From an uncultured Clostridia bacterium (GTDB lineage Bacteria; Bacillota; Clostridia; Oscillospirales; Ruminococcaceae), in assembly GCA_945931735.1 (NCBI GenBank), contig CAMEPN010000133.1, positions 1-5,932 of the forward strand: a DNA stretch of 5,932 nt, written 5' to 3'. The notes under the pieces were generated by a model. The model made no database searches. It saw only the letters and a program-made list of their open reading frames with translations, and was not told the DNA's origin. The translations under genes and the position numbers were made by a program. Below, one piece after another: positions 1 to 5,524 of this stretch; within the stretch, counting starts at the first letter, position 1; the number at the start of each line of letters is the position of its first letter.

Positions 1-354
1 GGTGTCTGTGTCCGTATCCGTGTCCGTGTCAGTATCGGTATCCGTATCGGTGTCGGTGTCCGTATCGGTATCGGTATCCGTATCGGTGTCAGTGTCGGTA
101 TCTGTATCTGTATCGGTATCAGTATCTGTGTCCGTATCGGTATCGGTGTCCGTGTCAGTATCGGTGTCCGTATCCGTGTCCGTGTCAGTATCGGTGTCGG
201 TGTCGGTGTCGGTGTCCGTATCGGTATCTGTGTCTGTGTCAGTATCCGTATCGGTGTCAGTGTCCGTATCAGTATCGGTATCGGTGTCAGTATCGGTGTC
301 GGTATCAGTGTCGGTATCGGTATCCGTGTCTGTATCCGTATCGGTATCTGTATC
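1..354 (-). repeat. Hexanucleotide-period tract encoding (Asp-Thr)59
   Basis: Read on the minus strand, the tract is 59 uninterrupted copies of GAY-ACN, all coding Asp-Thr, preceded by one Glu-Thr (355-360). It reaches the window edge, so the true length is greater. My hand count gives 33 GAT and 26 GAC for Asp, and 25 ACC, 16 ACG, 10 ACT and 8 ACA for Thr. The DNA is therefore heavily diversified at synonymous third positions while the protein is perfectly repetitive. This suggests the dipeptide is kept by selection and is not a freshly expanded DNA repeat. The likely role, by analogy with Ser-Asp stalks of Staphylococcus Sdr/Clf proteins, is an extended spacer holding the adhesive domain away from the wall. 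The Thr residues could be O-glycosylated and the Asp residues could bind cations; both are inference. Confidence 0.95.
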
Positions 355-1494
355 TGTTTCATCAATATCGAAATCGTAGTCGATATTGGTTACCTGATGG
401 ATCTCGCCGCACTGATCAATTCTGTCGGCGATGATCGCGCCGTTAACGTTGCCGCTGTTGAAGAACGTTGCATAGGGCGCAACAAAAACGCCGCCGTTCA
501 GTCCGGTGGTAATGTGACCTGCATAACTGCCGAAATTGAAGATGACATTGCCCGCGCTTGCCGTCCAGTCGGGAACATTAACGTTGCCGAACCAAACTTC
601 CTTGGTGTCAGCGTCGGTTATTACGTTGACGATAACACGAACGCCGTTGTTATGCTCAAGCAGGCTTCTGACAACAGTTTCGTTACGCGCGAGGTCGTCC
701 GCATGAACGTTGACAACGATAGTATCGCCCTCGGATACACTGCCGTTCTGAATGCAGTCGTAAGCCCTGCTCAGGGAGTAGGGAGAATCCTGCCTGTCAA
801 ACGGTGTGTCGCTCATTAACGCGTCGCCGTAATGAGCAAGAGAGTTAAGTACGCTGTCAAAATCCGTAAATTCGTCCTCAGAGGTCGCTTTGCGAATGCT
901 GATGTTGTCGTATCCGCCGTTGACATCAAAATAGTAGTCAACGCCGCCCGCTCTGACGCCGGTTTTGTGACCGTTGTCATATGTGAATATCTCGCAGTCG
1001 AAGCCGAGCACTATCTCGTAATGCGACCCGACAGCCAGAGTGATATTGGGGAGCTTCTTAAAATCGTCAACGCTTGAAATATAGATCCTGTATACTCCGC
1101 TGGAATTAGTGCCGTATGCGTATACATTGGTGTTCTTTATCTCGGTGCAGTCGGTCTTTTCTACGCAAATGTTTCCCTCGACATGGTTCGAGTACAATTC
1201 CCTCGCATACACCGCATACTCCCTGACGGAAGCCAGCGCATTGAAGTAATTGTATGTAGAATATGACTGTCCCGTAGCAAGATAAACATTGGTATCCAGC
1301 GACTCGTATGCAGGACAGCCGCCTGCCTGCTTTACAGCCTTGTCAACCTTGCCGGTATCATTTCCTAGGGCTTCGCCCGGCTCGGGAACGGCAGAAGCCG
1401 CCGCATAGGCAGCGCGAGAGGTCAAAACTGTCAGCGCAAACGCGAACATTAACGCTGTTTTGCCCTTATTTGATCTACGTTTCTCTTCACTCAT
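1..1494 (-). CDS. Secreted choice-of-anchor A type surface adhesin with (Asp-Thr)n stalk, C-terminus beyond window
   Basis: The frame opens at ATG 1494-1492 and stays open for 498 codons to the window edge, so the C-terminus is missing. Residues 1-31 look like a Sec signal peptide: a basic KRR..K..K start, a hydrophobic core near 13-25, and a likely cut after AYA (31) or ASA (35). Residues about 80-358 resemble the choice-of-anchor A / pAdhesive fold of Gram-positive surface proteins. The supporting pieces are ALASVREYAVYAREL followed by NHVEGNI (about 86-109), and a beta-rich end with FNFGSYAGHI, GGVFVAPYATFF and GNVNGAIIA (319-356), which match the family's closing 'APNA...NGxIIA' pattern. 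An acidic junction (IDYDFDIDET, 371-380) leads into 59 Asp-Thr dipeptides that continue off the window. Six cysteines (60, 110, 116, 167, 247, 362) lie in the predicted exported part. A wall anchor such as LPXTG, or a dockerin, would be expected beyond the edge but cannot be seen. The start is supported by an AGGA RBS and a consensus promoter. Family assignment is by recalled motif pattern only; the ligand is unknown. Confidence 0.85.
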   Translation of the reverse strand, partial: MSEEKRRSNKGKTALMFAFALTVLTSRAAYAAASAVPEPGEALGNDTGKVDKAVKQAGGCPAYESLDTNVYLATGQSYSTYNYFNALASVREYAVYARELYSNHVEGNICVEKTDCTEIKNTNVYAYGTNSSGVYRIYISSVDDFKKLPNITLAVGSHYEIVLGFDCEIFTYDNGHKTGVRAGGVDYYFDVNGGYDNISIRKATSEDEFTDFDSVLNSLAHYGDALMSDTPFDRQDSPYSLSRAYDCIQNGSVSEGDTIVVNVHADDLARNETVVRSLLEHNNGVRVIVNVITDADTKEVWFGNVNVPDWTASAGNVIFNFGSYAGHITTGLNGGVFVAPYATFFNSGNVNGAIIADRIDQCGEIHQVTNIDYDFDIDETDTDTDTDTDTDTDTDTDTDTDTDTDTDTDTDTDTDTDTDTDTDTDTDTDTDTDTDTDTDTDTDTDTDTDTDTDTDTDTDTDTDTDTDTDTDTDTDTDTDTDTDTDTDTDTDTDTDTDT

Positions 1495-1503
1495 AACAAC
1501 TTT

Positions 1504-1509
1504 TCCTTT
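1504..1509 (-). promoter_or_regulatory. Ribosome binding site of the adhesin gene
   Basis: On the minus strand AAAGGA lies here, 9 nt before the ATG at 1494. It supports that ATG as the start of the adhesin reading frame, and the signal peptide begins directly from it. Confidence 0.8.
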
Positions 1510-1553
1510 CTGAAATCGCCCGTCAAGGTAATTTTTTCTATATATTTTATGTA

Positions 1554-1582
1554 ATTATACCACTTTTTCCCCATGTTGTCAA
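1554..1582 (-). promoter_or_regulatory. Perfect-consensus sigma-A promoter of the adhesin gene
   Basis: On the minus strand TTGACA (1582-1577) is followed by exactly 17 bp (1576-1560) and TATAAT (1559-1554), matching the vegetative sigma-70/sigma-A consensus at every position. Transcription would begin near 1547, leaving an untranslated leader of about 50 nt with the RBS near its end. The DNA upstream (1583-1645) is A/T-tract rich and could act as an UP element. The adhesin therefore appears to have its own, potentially very strong, promoter separate from the pilus operon. The start point is inferred from spacing. Confidence 0.85.
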
Positions 1583-1645
1583 GAGAAAATGGGACAAAAA
1601 ATAAGTTTTTTAAAGTTTATTCCTGTATTTTTTTACAAAAAACAC

Positions 1646-2707
1646 TTATATCATTGCAAGCCGCTTTCTCATTATCTCGGGATTATATGCGTGCTCCTCC
1701 GCCGTCTGCGCCGTAATAATGCCGTCGCGGTAGAGCTTCATGATACAGTTGTCCATGGTCTGCATACCCGGCGCGGACTGGATAACGGTGTCGATCTGGT
1801 GCGTTTTTTCCTCGCGGATAAGCGTGCGGATAGCGCTGTTCATGGTCATTATCTCGAACGCCGGCACGAGCCTACCGTCCTTTGTCGGAAGCAGCTGCTG
1901 CGAAACAACGGCGTTAAGCACCATTGAAAGCTGTATGCGTATCTGATGCTGCTGGTTCATCGGGAACACGTCGATTATTCTGTCGATAGTGCTCGCCGCG
2001 CCGGGCGTATGCAGCGTCGAAAGCACAAGCTGCCCTGTTTCCGCCGCAGTCATTGCAACGCTTATCGTTTCGTAATCACGCATTTCTCCGAGCAGGATAA
2101 CATCGGGCGACTGGCGCAGGGCTGCTCGCAGCGCGTCAAGGTAGCTTTCGGTGTCGATATTTATTTCTCGCTGGCTGACGATGCACTTGTTGTGCTTGTG
2201 GAGGAACTCGATAGGGTCCTCTATCGTTATTATATGCCCGAAACGTTCAGAGTTGATCTTATTAATTATACAGGACAGCGTGGTCGATTTTCCGTTGCTC
2301 GCCGCGCCTGTTACGAGGACAATGCCGCTCTTGCATTCGCTCAGCGCCATTACCTGTTCGGGAACGCCTATCGCCGCCGCGTCGGGCAGCTCGAACGGAA
2401 CGTATCGGAGAACCGCCGCGTATGTTCCGCGCTGCTTGTAAATGTTCGCTCTGAAGCGGCCCATTCCCGGCACAGATACCGAAAAATCCAATTCCCGCTC
2501 GGGCATACACTCATTATTATATTGCGTCATTCCCGCCATGCCGAGTATCCCGCAGACAAGGCAGCAGGTGTCTCCTGCGGTAAGCGGCTGTTCCTCCAGC
2601 CTTATCAGTTTTCCGAACGCCTTAATGCTCAGCGGTGCGCCCGATACTATAAATATATCCGATGCAGAACGCTCTGCCGATACCTTTAATATCTCAATCA
2701 GTTCCAT
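1646..2707 (-). CDS. pilT: PilT, type IV pilus retraction ATPase
   Basis: A 353-residue cytoplasmic hexameric ATPase of the GspE/PilT secretion superfamily; PilT normally has about 340-370 residues, so this is full length. Motifs in order are Walker A GAASNGKST (134-142, Lys140), the Asp box around IITIEDPIEF (159-168), Walker B DVILLGEMRD (202-211, Glu208), the His box AMTAAETGQLVLSTLHT (218-234), and AIRTLIRE (292-299) followed by KTHQI. The AIRNLIRE-type motif and the short length separate retraction-type PilT from the longer assembly ATPase PilB/GspE. PilT powers depolymerisation of pilin into the membrane. Two departures from typical PilT are visible: Walker A reads GAASNGKST, not GPTGSGKST, and the first His-box histidine is Gln226. 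It is the last gene of the operon, 15 nt after the preceding stop, with an AGAGGA RBS before ATG 2707. Retraction is the best call, but a role as the only motor cannot be excluded because no PilB is visible. Confidence 0.93.
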   Translation of the reverse strand: MELIEILKVSAERSASDIFIVSGAPLSIKAFGKLIRLEEQPLTAGDTCCLVCGILGMAGMTQYNNECMPERELDFSVSVPGMGRFRANIYKQRGTYAAVLRYVPFELPDAAAIGVPEQVMALSECKSGIVLVTGAASNGKSTTLSCIINKINSERFGHIITIEDPIEFLHKHNKCIVSQREINIDTESYLDALRAALRQSPDVILLGEMRDYETISVAMTAAETGQLVLSTLHTPGAASTIDRIIDVFPMNQQHQIRIQLSMVLNAVVSQQLLPTKDGRLVPAFEIMTMNSAIRTLIREEKTHQIDTVIQSAPGMQTMDNCIMKLYRDGIITAQTAEEHAYNPEIMRKRLAMI

Positions 2708-2722
2708 AAAATTTTCCTCTTT

Positions 2723-3223
2723 TCATTGGGGTAAATCGCTGCCGTTCCAGATGTTGAGCGAGTCGCCGCTCTCGCCGGTGACAGTCACGCTCCTCCTGCC
2801 GAGCACCTCGAACCGCGCGCCGCCATGCAGGCTCGGTTCTCCGAAAAACATAACGGTCATTTCAATGCTCTGCCGCTCGTCTATCTGCGCGGATATGACT
2901 GCCTTAACGCTTCCGCTCTCCTCCGTAAGGGTCACTCCGTCCGTTCCCGCGGCGCTTTCGATAAAGCTGTCCGCGAAAAAATCCGACCCGAAAGAATTAT
3001 ATGCGCATTCGTCAAGCTTTGCCAGTAACTCGTTAGCCTTGTTTTCGGCTTCGTAATACTGCGCGGTATATTCGCCCGCGCGCCTGTTCAGACCGTCGCC
3101 CGACTGCGCCGCGCGAATGCTCATTACCGCGAACACCGCAAGGCATACCATCGCGAAAATAATAATTACCGAAACATAGCCTATCCCCGCACCGCCGGGG
3201 CGCACGCCGTTTTTCTTACTCAC
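2723..3223 (-). CDS. PilX/minor-pilin-like membrane-anchored protein of the T4P operon
   Basis: A 166-residue protein of no family I can name with certainty. A short basic N-terminus (SKKNGVRPGG) precedes one hydrophobic segment (about 15-36). A polar, mostly helical stretch follows that includes EYTAQYYEAENKANELLAKLD (51-71, quoted in part), and then a beta-rich C-terminal half. This layout resembles minor pilins or PilX-like assembly proteins, whose N-terminal helix packs into the fibre. There is no G-FTLxE prepilin site. The start chosen is GTG 3223, not the upstream in-frame ATG 3247, because a strong GGGAGGT lies 7 nt before the GTG. This leaves an 8-nt overlap with the preceding gene. 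Two cysteines are present (27 in the membrane segment, 73). Its place between other pilin-like genes and pilT argues for a pilus component; the exact role is inferred. Confidence 0.75.
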   Translation of the reverse strand: MSKKNGVRPGGAGIGYVSVIIIFAMVCLAVFAVMSIRAAQSGDGLNRRAGEYTAQYYEAENKANELLAKLDECAYNSFGSDFFADSFIESAAGTDGVTLTEESGSVKAVISAQIDERQSIEMTVMFFGEPSLHGGARFEVLGRRSVTVTGESGDSLNIWNGSDLPQ

Positions 3224-3686
3224 CCGCAGCACCTCCCTCGGGGACATACGCCGAGCAGGTAAGCGAATACAGCTCCTCTCCCGAAACGCTGAAGCGAAGC
3301 GTCACCGCGCGAAGCTCTCCCGCCGCATACTCCGTAATGTTTTCCGAATAGGAAAGCCGCACCGTCCCGCTTTCGGATACACTGCATTTATTGTCCAGCG
3401 TCAGCTCACTGCCGTCCGCATACGCCGCCTGCTCCTCCCCGAAAACGACCGACAGCGCCCCGCCGATATCTCCGTCGGAGGAATACGCCTCCGCTATCGA
3501 CTGCGCGCAGAGCGTCGCGTTTTCGAGCACGCTCCCGAGCCGCGCCTTGCTGTCCGCATAGGCGAAAACCCGCAGCACGACTGCTCCCGAGAAGCTGAAA
3601 AACAGCAGCGAGATGATTAGCTCTATAAAAAACAGGTTCACAGGCCGCGTTTCGCCCGCGCTGACTTTGATTTTCAGATAGATCAC
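3216..3686 (-). CDS. Minor pilin/pseudopilin-like protein with degenerate prepilin motif (FFIEL)
   Basis: A 156-residue protein whose N-terminus carries the clearest prepilin resemblance in the window. After a short polar leader (to Asn17) comes LFFIELIISLLFF (18-30), which places Glu22 at the +5 position relative to a cut after Asn17, as in class III prepilins. The usual Gly at -1 is Asn here. The hydrophobic helix runs to about residue 41 and is followed by FAYADSKARLGSVLENA (41-57), typical of the exposed part of a pilin alpha1 helix. The remaining part is beta-rich with two cysteines (101, 144) that could pair. The start is GTG 3686, overlapping the previous stop as GTGA (3683-3686), with AAGGGAAGG directly upstream. 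This is tight coupling. A pilus-tip or minor-pilin role is inferred; whether a prepilin peptidase can cut after Asn is unknown. Confidence 0.78.
   Translation of the reverse strand: MIYLKIKVSAGETRPVNLFFIELIISLLFFSFSGAVVLRVFAYADSKARLGSVLENATLCAQSIAEAYSSDGDIGGALSVVFGEEQAAYADGSELTLDNKCSVSESGTVRLSYSENITEYAAGELRAVTLRFSVSGEELYSLTCSAYVPEGGAAGE
3231..3237 (-). promoter_or_regulatory. Strong Shine-Dalgarno that fixes a GTG start at 3223
   Basis: The minus strand reads GGGAGGT here, 7 nt before GTG 3223-3221. The upstream ATG at 3247 would place this Shine-Dalgarno inside the coding region and extend the overlap with the previous gene to 32 nt. The site therefore favours GTG as the start. Confidence 0.75.
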
Positions 3687-4132
3687 CCTTCCCTTACGAG
3701 AACGGAATATTCCTCTCCGTTCAGTGCTGCTGTTATTCGGTAAAGCCCGTCCTCAAGGCTTATGCTAATGCCGTCCAGTGCGAACAGCGGCTCTCCGCCC
3801 GACCGCTCCGGCTCGGCGTCCGCCGCCGCGCTTCTCTCGTAAAGCTCGCCGTCCTCAAAATAAATTACGCTCACAACGCCGCCGTTTCGGAGGGCTAAGC
3901 CGTTCCCGCCGTCAAGCAGCTCGGCGCTGTCAGCGGATCTTATTTTGTTTGAAACATACCTAAGCGCCGCAGAGCCGCCGTACAGCCCGTCAAAATCGTC
4001 GCTTATCCTTGAATATGTCCCTGCGGCAGTCACTATTATCAGCAAAGTACACACCGCGAATATCAAAAACAGCAGCATACTTCCGAACGCGCTGACCGAG
4101 TCCGCCTTTTCCTTTATCTTCAGATTTCTCAT
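3683..4132 (-). CDS. DUF4860-type pilin-like membrane protein
   Basis: A 149-residue protein with a basic N-terminus (RNLKIKEK) and one hydrophobic segment (about 14-38). The pattern AALRYVSNKIRSAD (55-68) and VIYFEDGELYER (89-100) follow. These features match my recollection of the DUF4860 family, small Firmicutes proteins found in T4P-like clusters; the identification is from memory of the pattern. The function of the family is not established. By position and architecture it is probably a minor pilin or a membrane-anchored assembly factor. There is no G-FTLxE motif and no Glu in the membrane helix. I chose ATG 4132, one nucleotide after the TGA of the upstream gene, over an in-frame start at 4183. 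The latter would add 17 residues and overlap the upstream gene by 50 nt. Confidence 0.78.
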   Translation of the reverse strand: MRNLKIKEKADSVSAFGSMLLFLIFAVCTLLIIVTAAGTYSRISDDFDGLYGGSAALRYVSNKIRSADSAELLDGGNGLALRNGGVVSVIYFEDGELYERSAAADAEPERSGGEPLFALDGISISLEDGLYRITAALNGEEYSVLVREG

Positions 4133-4133
4133 A

Positions 4134-4451
4134 TCAGCCGCCCTTTTCCACGACAGTAACGCTCGGCCGTACATTGTCCGCAAAGCATTCGTAATGCACG
4201 GTGTATTTCGTGCTGTCGTAATATACCCCGTAATTTTCCGTGAGATATTCCGTATCCGAGGGGTAAGCCCCCTCTATCGCATAGCACATGGTTATGCCCT
4301 TTTCAATGCTTTTTTTTACGGAAAGGAGCTGCTCCTTTTCCGAAACGGTCTGCGCGTTGCCGACCGCGATTACCAGCCACGCGATCATCGCCGCAAAAAC
4401 AACGGCAGGCACCGCATATTGAAGAAAGCGCCCCAAAGACGATCTTTTCAT
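4134..4451 (-). CDS. Small pilin-like protein, candidate major (pseudo)pilin
   Basis: A 105-residue protein with a short basic leader (MKRSSLGR), one hydrophobic segment (about 11-31), then a charged helix (SEKEQLLSVKKSIEKGI, 37-53) running into CYAIEGAYPSDTEYL (56-70) and YGVYYDSTKYTVHYE (74-88). The G-x-YP-s-x-x-x-L pattern after an alpha1 helix is a common signature of type IV pilins and type II pseudopilins, where the pilin globular domain begins. Two cysteines (56, 89) could form a disulfide. There is no canonical G-FTLxE site; the leader Gly7 is followed by Arg-Phe-Leu-Gln-Tyr and the +5 Glu is absent. The gene starts 12 nt after pilC, with GAGGGG as RBS. Its position right behind pilC matches ComGC/PilA placement in many Firmicutes clusters. 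Major-pilin identity is inference. Confidence 0.75.
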   Translation of the reverse strand: MKRSSLGRFLQYAVPAVVFAAMIAWLVIAVGNAQTVSEKEQLLSVKKSIEKGITMCYAIEGAYPSDTEYLTENYGVYYDSTKYTVHYECFADNVRPSVTVVEKGG

Positions 4452-4463
4452 ATCAAATTCCCC

Positions 4464-5507
4464 TCATCCGAGCACCGACATTATGTTCATCAGCGGTATC
4501 ATTACCGTGAGCAGTATCGCGCCGATAAGCGCCGTGAGAATGACGATTATAAGCGGTTCTACAAAGGCGATGACCCCCGAAACGGACTGCATAGCCGCCG
4601 CAGCGCTCCTGTCCGCGAGCTTTTTCCATGCCCGCTCGAACGAGCCGGACGTATACGCTATTTTGAGCGAGTGCGAATAAATCGCGGGGAATATCTCGGC
4701 GCGGGTTATCGCGTCGGCGAAATTCATTCCGTCGAGGAGGTCGCTTCGGCACTGCTCAAGCCTTGAGCGCAGCTTCTTCCCGTTTACAAGCTCTATTGCG
4801 TTCTCGACCGCTTCGTCGGAGGATATCCCCGCGCTTATCATCATGCTGAGCGCCGAGGAAACCTTTGATACTCCTATCTTCCATGAAATTCCCGCTGTCG
4901 GCGGGAACACCGCCGCGAACCTGCTCAGAGCGTCCTTTGCCGCGGGAATGCCCGACATGACCGCGACCGCCGCCATCACCGCGATAACGACAAGCAGCAC
5001 GACAAGTATAACCGTACCCAGTCCGTATGCGAAATCGATCGTGCCCTTGACCGCGTCGTTCACCGTGCCGTCGAACTGCGAGAAAATGTCCCCGAACATC
5101 GGTATAACAAGCACCATCATCACGATTATTACCGCCGTCATCATTACAAGCAGCATTAGCGGGTGCAGCACGGCAGTCCTTACCGAGCGGTTAAGCTCCG
5201 CGCGCTCCTCGTAGTAGTCCGAAAGACCGTTCAGAACGTTTTCGACGCGCCCCGTGATTACGCCTATCCGTACCATTTTCACGGCGTATTCGGGGAAAAC
5301 TCCCGCGCTTTCCATTGCGTCGGCAAGAGTTCCGCCATCGTTAAGCCCGCGCGCAAGTATTCCGCAGACAGCCTGTATCCTTTCGTCGCCGATGTCCTCG
5401 CCGAGAATGCTTATCCCGTCGCCGAGGTTCATGCCCGAACTGAGCATAATGGCGAGCTGTTCGCAGAAATATGCCGTTTCATCGGGGGTTAGTTTTTTCA
5501 GCTTCAT
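4464..5507 (-). CDS. pilC: PilC/GspF family T4P inner-membrane platform protein
   Basis: A 347-residue polytopic membrane protein with the duplicated GspF (T2SSF) domain: repeat 1 at about 14-137 and repeat 2 at about 213-337. The first repeat opens with FCEQLAIMLSSGMNLGDGI and the second with KVSSALSMMISAGISSDEAV, the family's 'F.RQLA.ll.sGi.l..al' pattern. Both repeats later carry the FP-x-x-y-x-x-m-v/l-x-x-g-x-x-x-G pattern (FPEYAVKMVRIGVITG at 71-86, FPAIYSHSLKIAYTSG at 273-288). Three strong membrane segments lie at about 115-138, 164-186 and 314-338. The usual length is about 350-410, so this is complete though slightly short at the N-terminus, as in Gram-positive ComGB-like members. 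It links the cytoplasmic ATPase to pilin extraction. ATG 5507 has a GGAGGGT RBS 7 nt upstream and lies 17 nt after the transglutaminase stop. Confidence 0.93.
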   Translation of the reverse strand: MKLKKLTPDETAYFCEQLAIMLSSGMNLGDGISILGEDIGDERIQAVCGILARGLNDGGTLADAMESAGVFPEYAVKMVRIGVITGRVENVLNGLSDYYEERAELNRSVRTAVLHPLMLLVMMTAVIIVMMVLVIPMFGDIFSQFDGTVNDAVKGTIDFAYGLGTVILVVLLVVIAVMAAVAVMSGIPAAKDALSRFAAVFPPTAGISWKIGVSKVSSALSMMISAGISSDEAVENAIELVNGKKLRSRLEQCRSDLLDGMNFADAITRAEIFPAIYSHSLKIAYTSGSFERAWKKLADRSAAAAMQSVSGVIAFVEPLIIVILTALIGAILLTVMIPLMNIMSVLG

Positions 5508-5514
5508 TTTCTGT

Positions 5515-5521
5515 ACCCTCC
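5515..5521 (-). promoter_or_regulatory. Ribosome binding site of pilC
   Basis: The minus strand reads GGAGGGT 7 nt before ATG 5507. It sits in the 17-nt gap after the upstream gene's TGA, consistent with efficient translation and no separate promoter between the two genes. Confidence 0.75.
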
Positions 5522-5524
5522 GTG

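Noticed and set aside
1..354. Possible CRISPR array or simple microsatellite
   Set aside because: The period is 6 bp with no spacers, and variation is confined to synonymous third positions of an open reading frame. It is a coding repeat.
2..379. Plus-strand open frame encoding (Ser-Val)n
   Set aside because: It is the antisense reading of the (Asp-Thr)n tract. The minus-strand frame continues into a signal-peptide protein with promoter and RBS, while the plus frame starts at the window edge and ends soon after the repeat.
397..1496. Plus-strand open frames at 397-819, 832-1077 and 1308-1496
   Set aside because: They lie antisense to the adhesin gene, have no family resemblance, and lack the promoter and RBS support seen on the minus strand.
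1600..1645. Rho-independent terminator after pilT
   Set aside because: Only A/T-only inverted segments are present, with no GC-rich stem followed by a T-run, so the call could not be supported.
1946..2689. 247-codon plus-strand open frame
   Set aside because: It lies antisense to pilT, whose motifs are all intact. The predicted peptide is Arg/Cys/His-rich and resembles no protein family.
4133..4183. Upstream start for the DUF4860-type gene
   Set aside because: It would add 17 residues that interrupt the basic-then-hydrophobic N-terminus and overlap the upstream gene by 50 nt. ATG 4132 directly after the TGA fits the operon's coupling pattern.
3945..4766. 273-codon plus-strand open frame
   Set aside because: It spans antisense parts of three minus-strand genes with clear family features and is explained by biased codon use of those genes.
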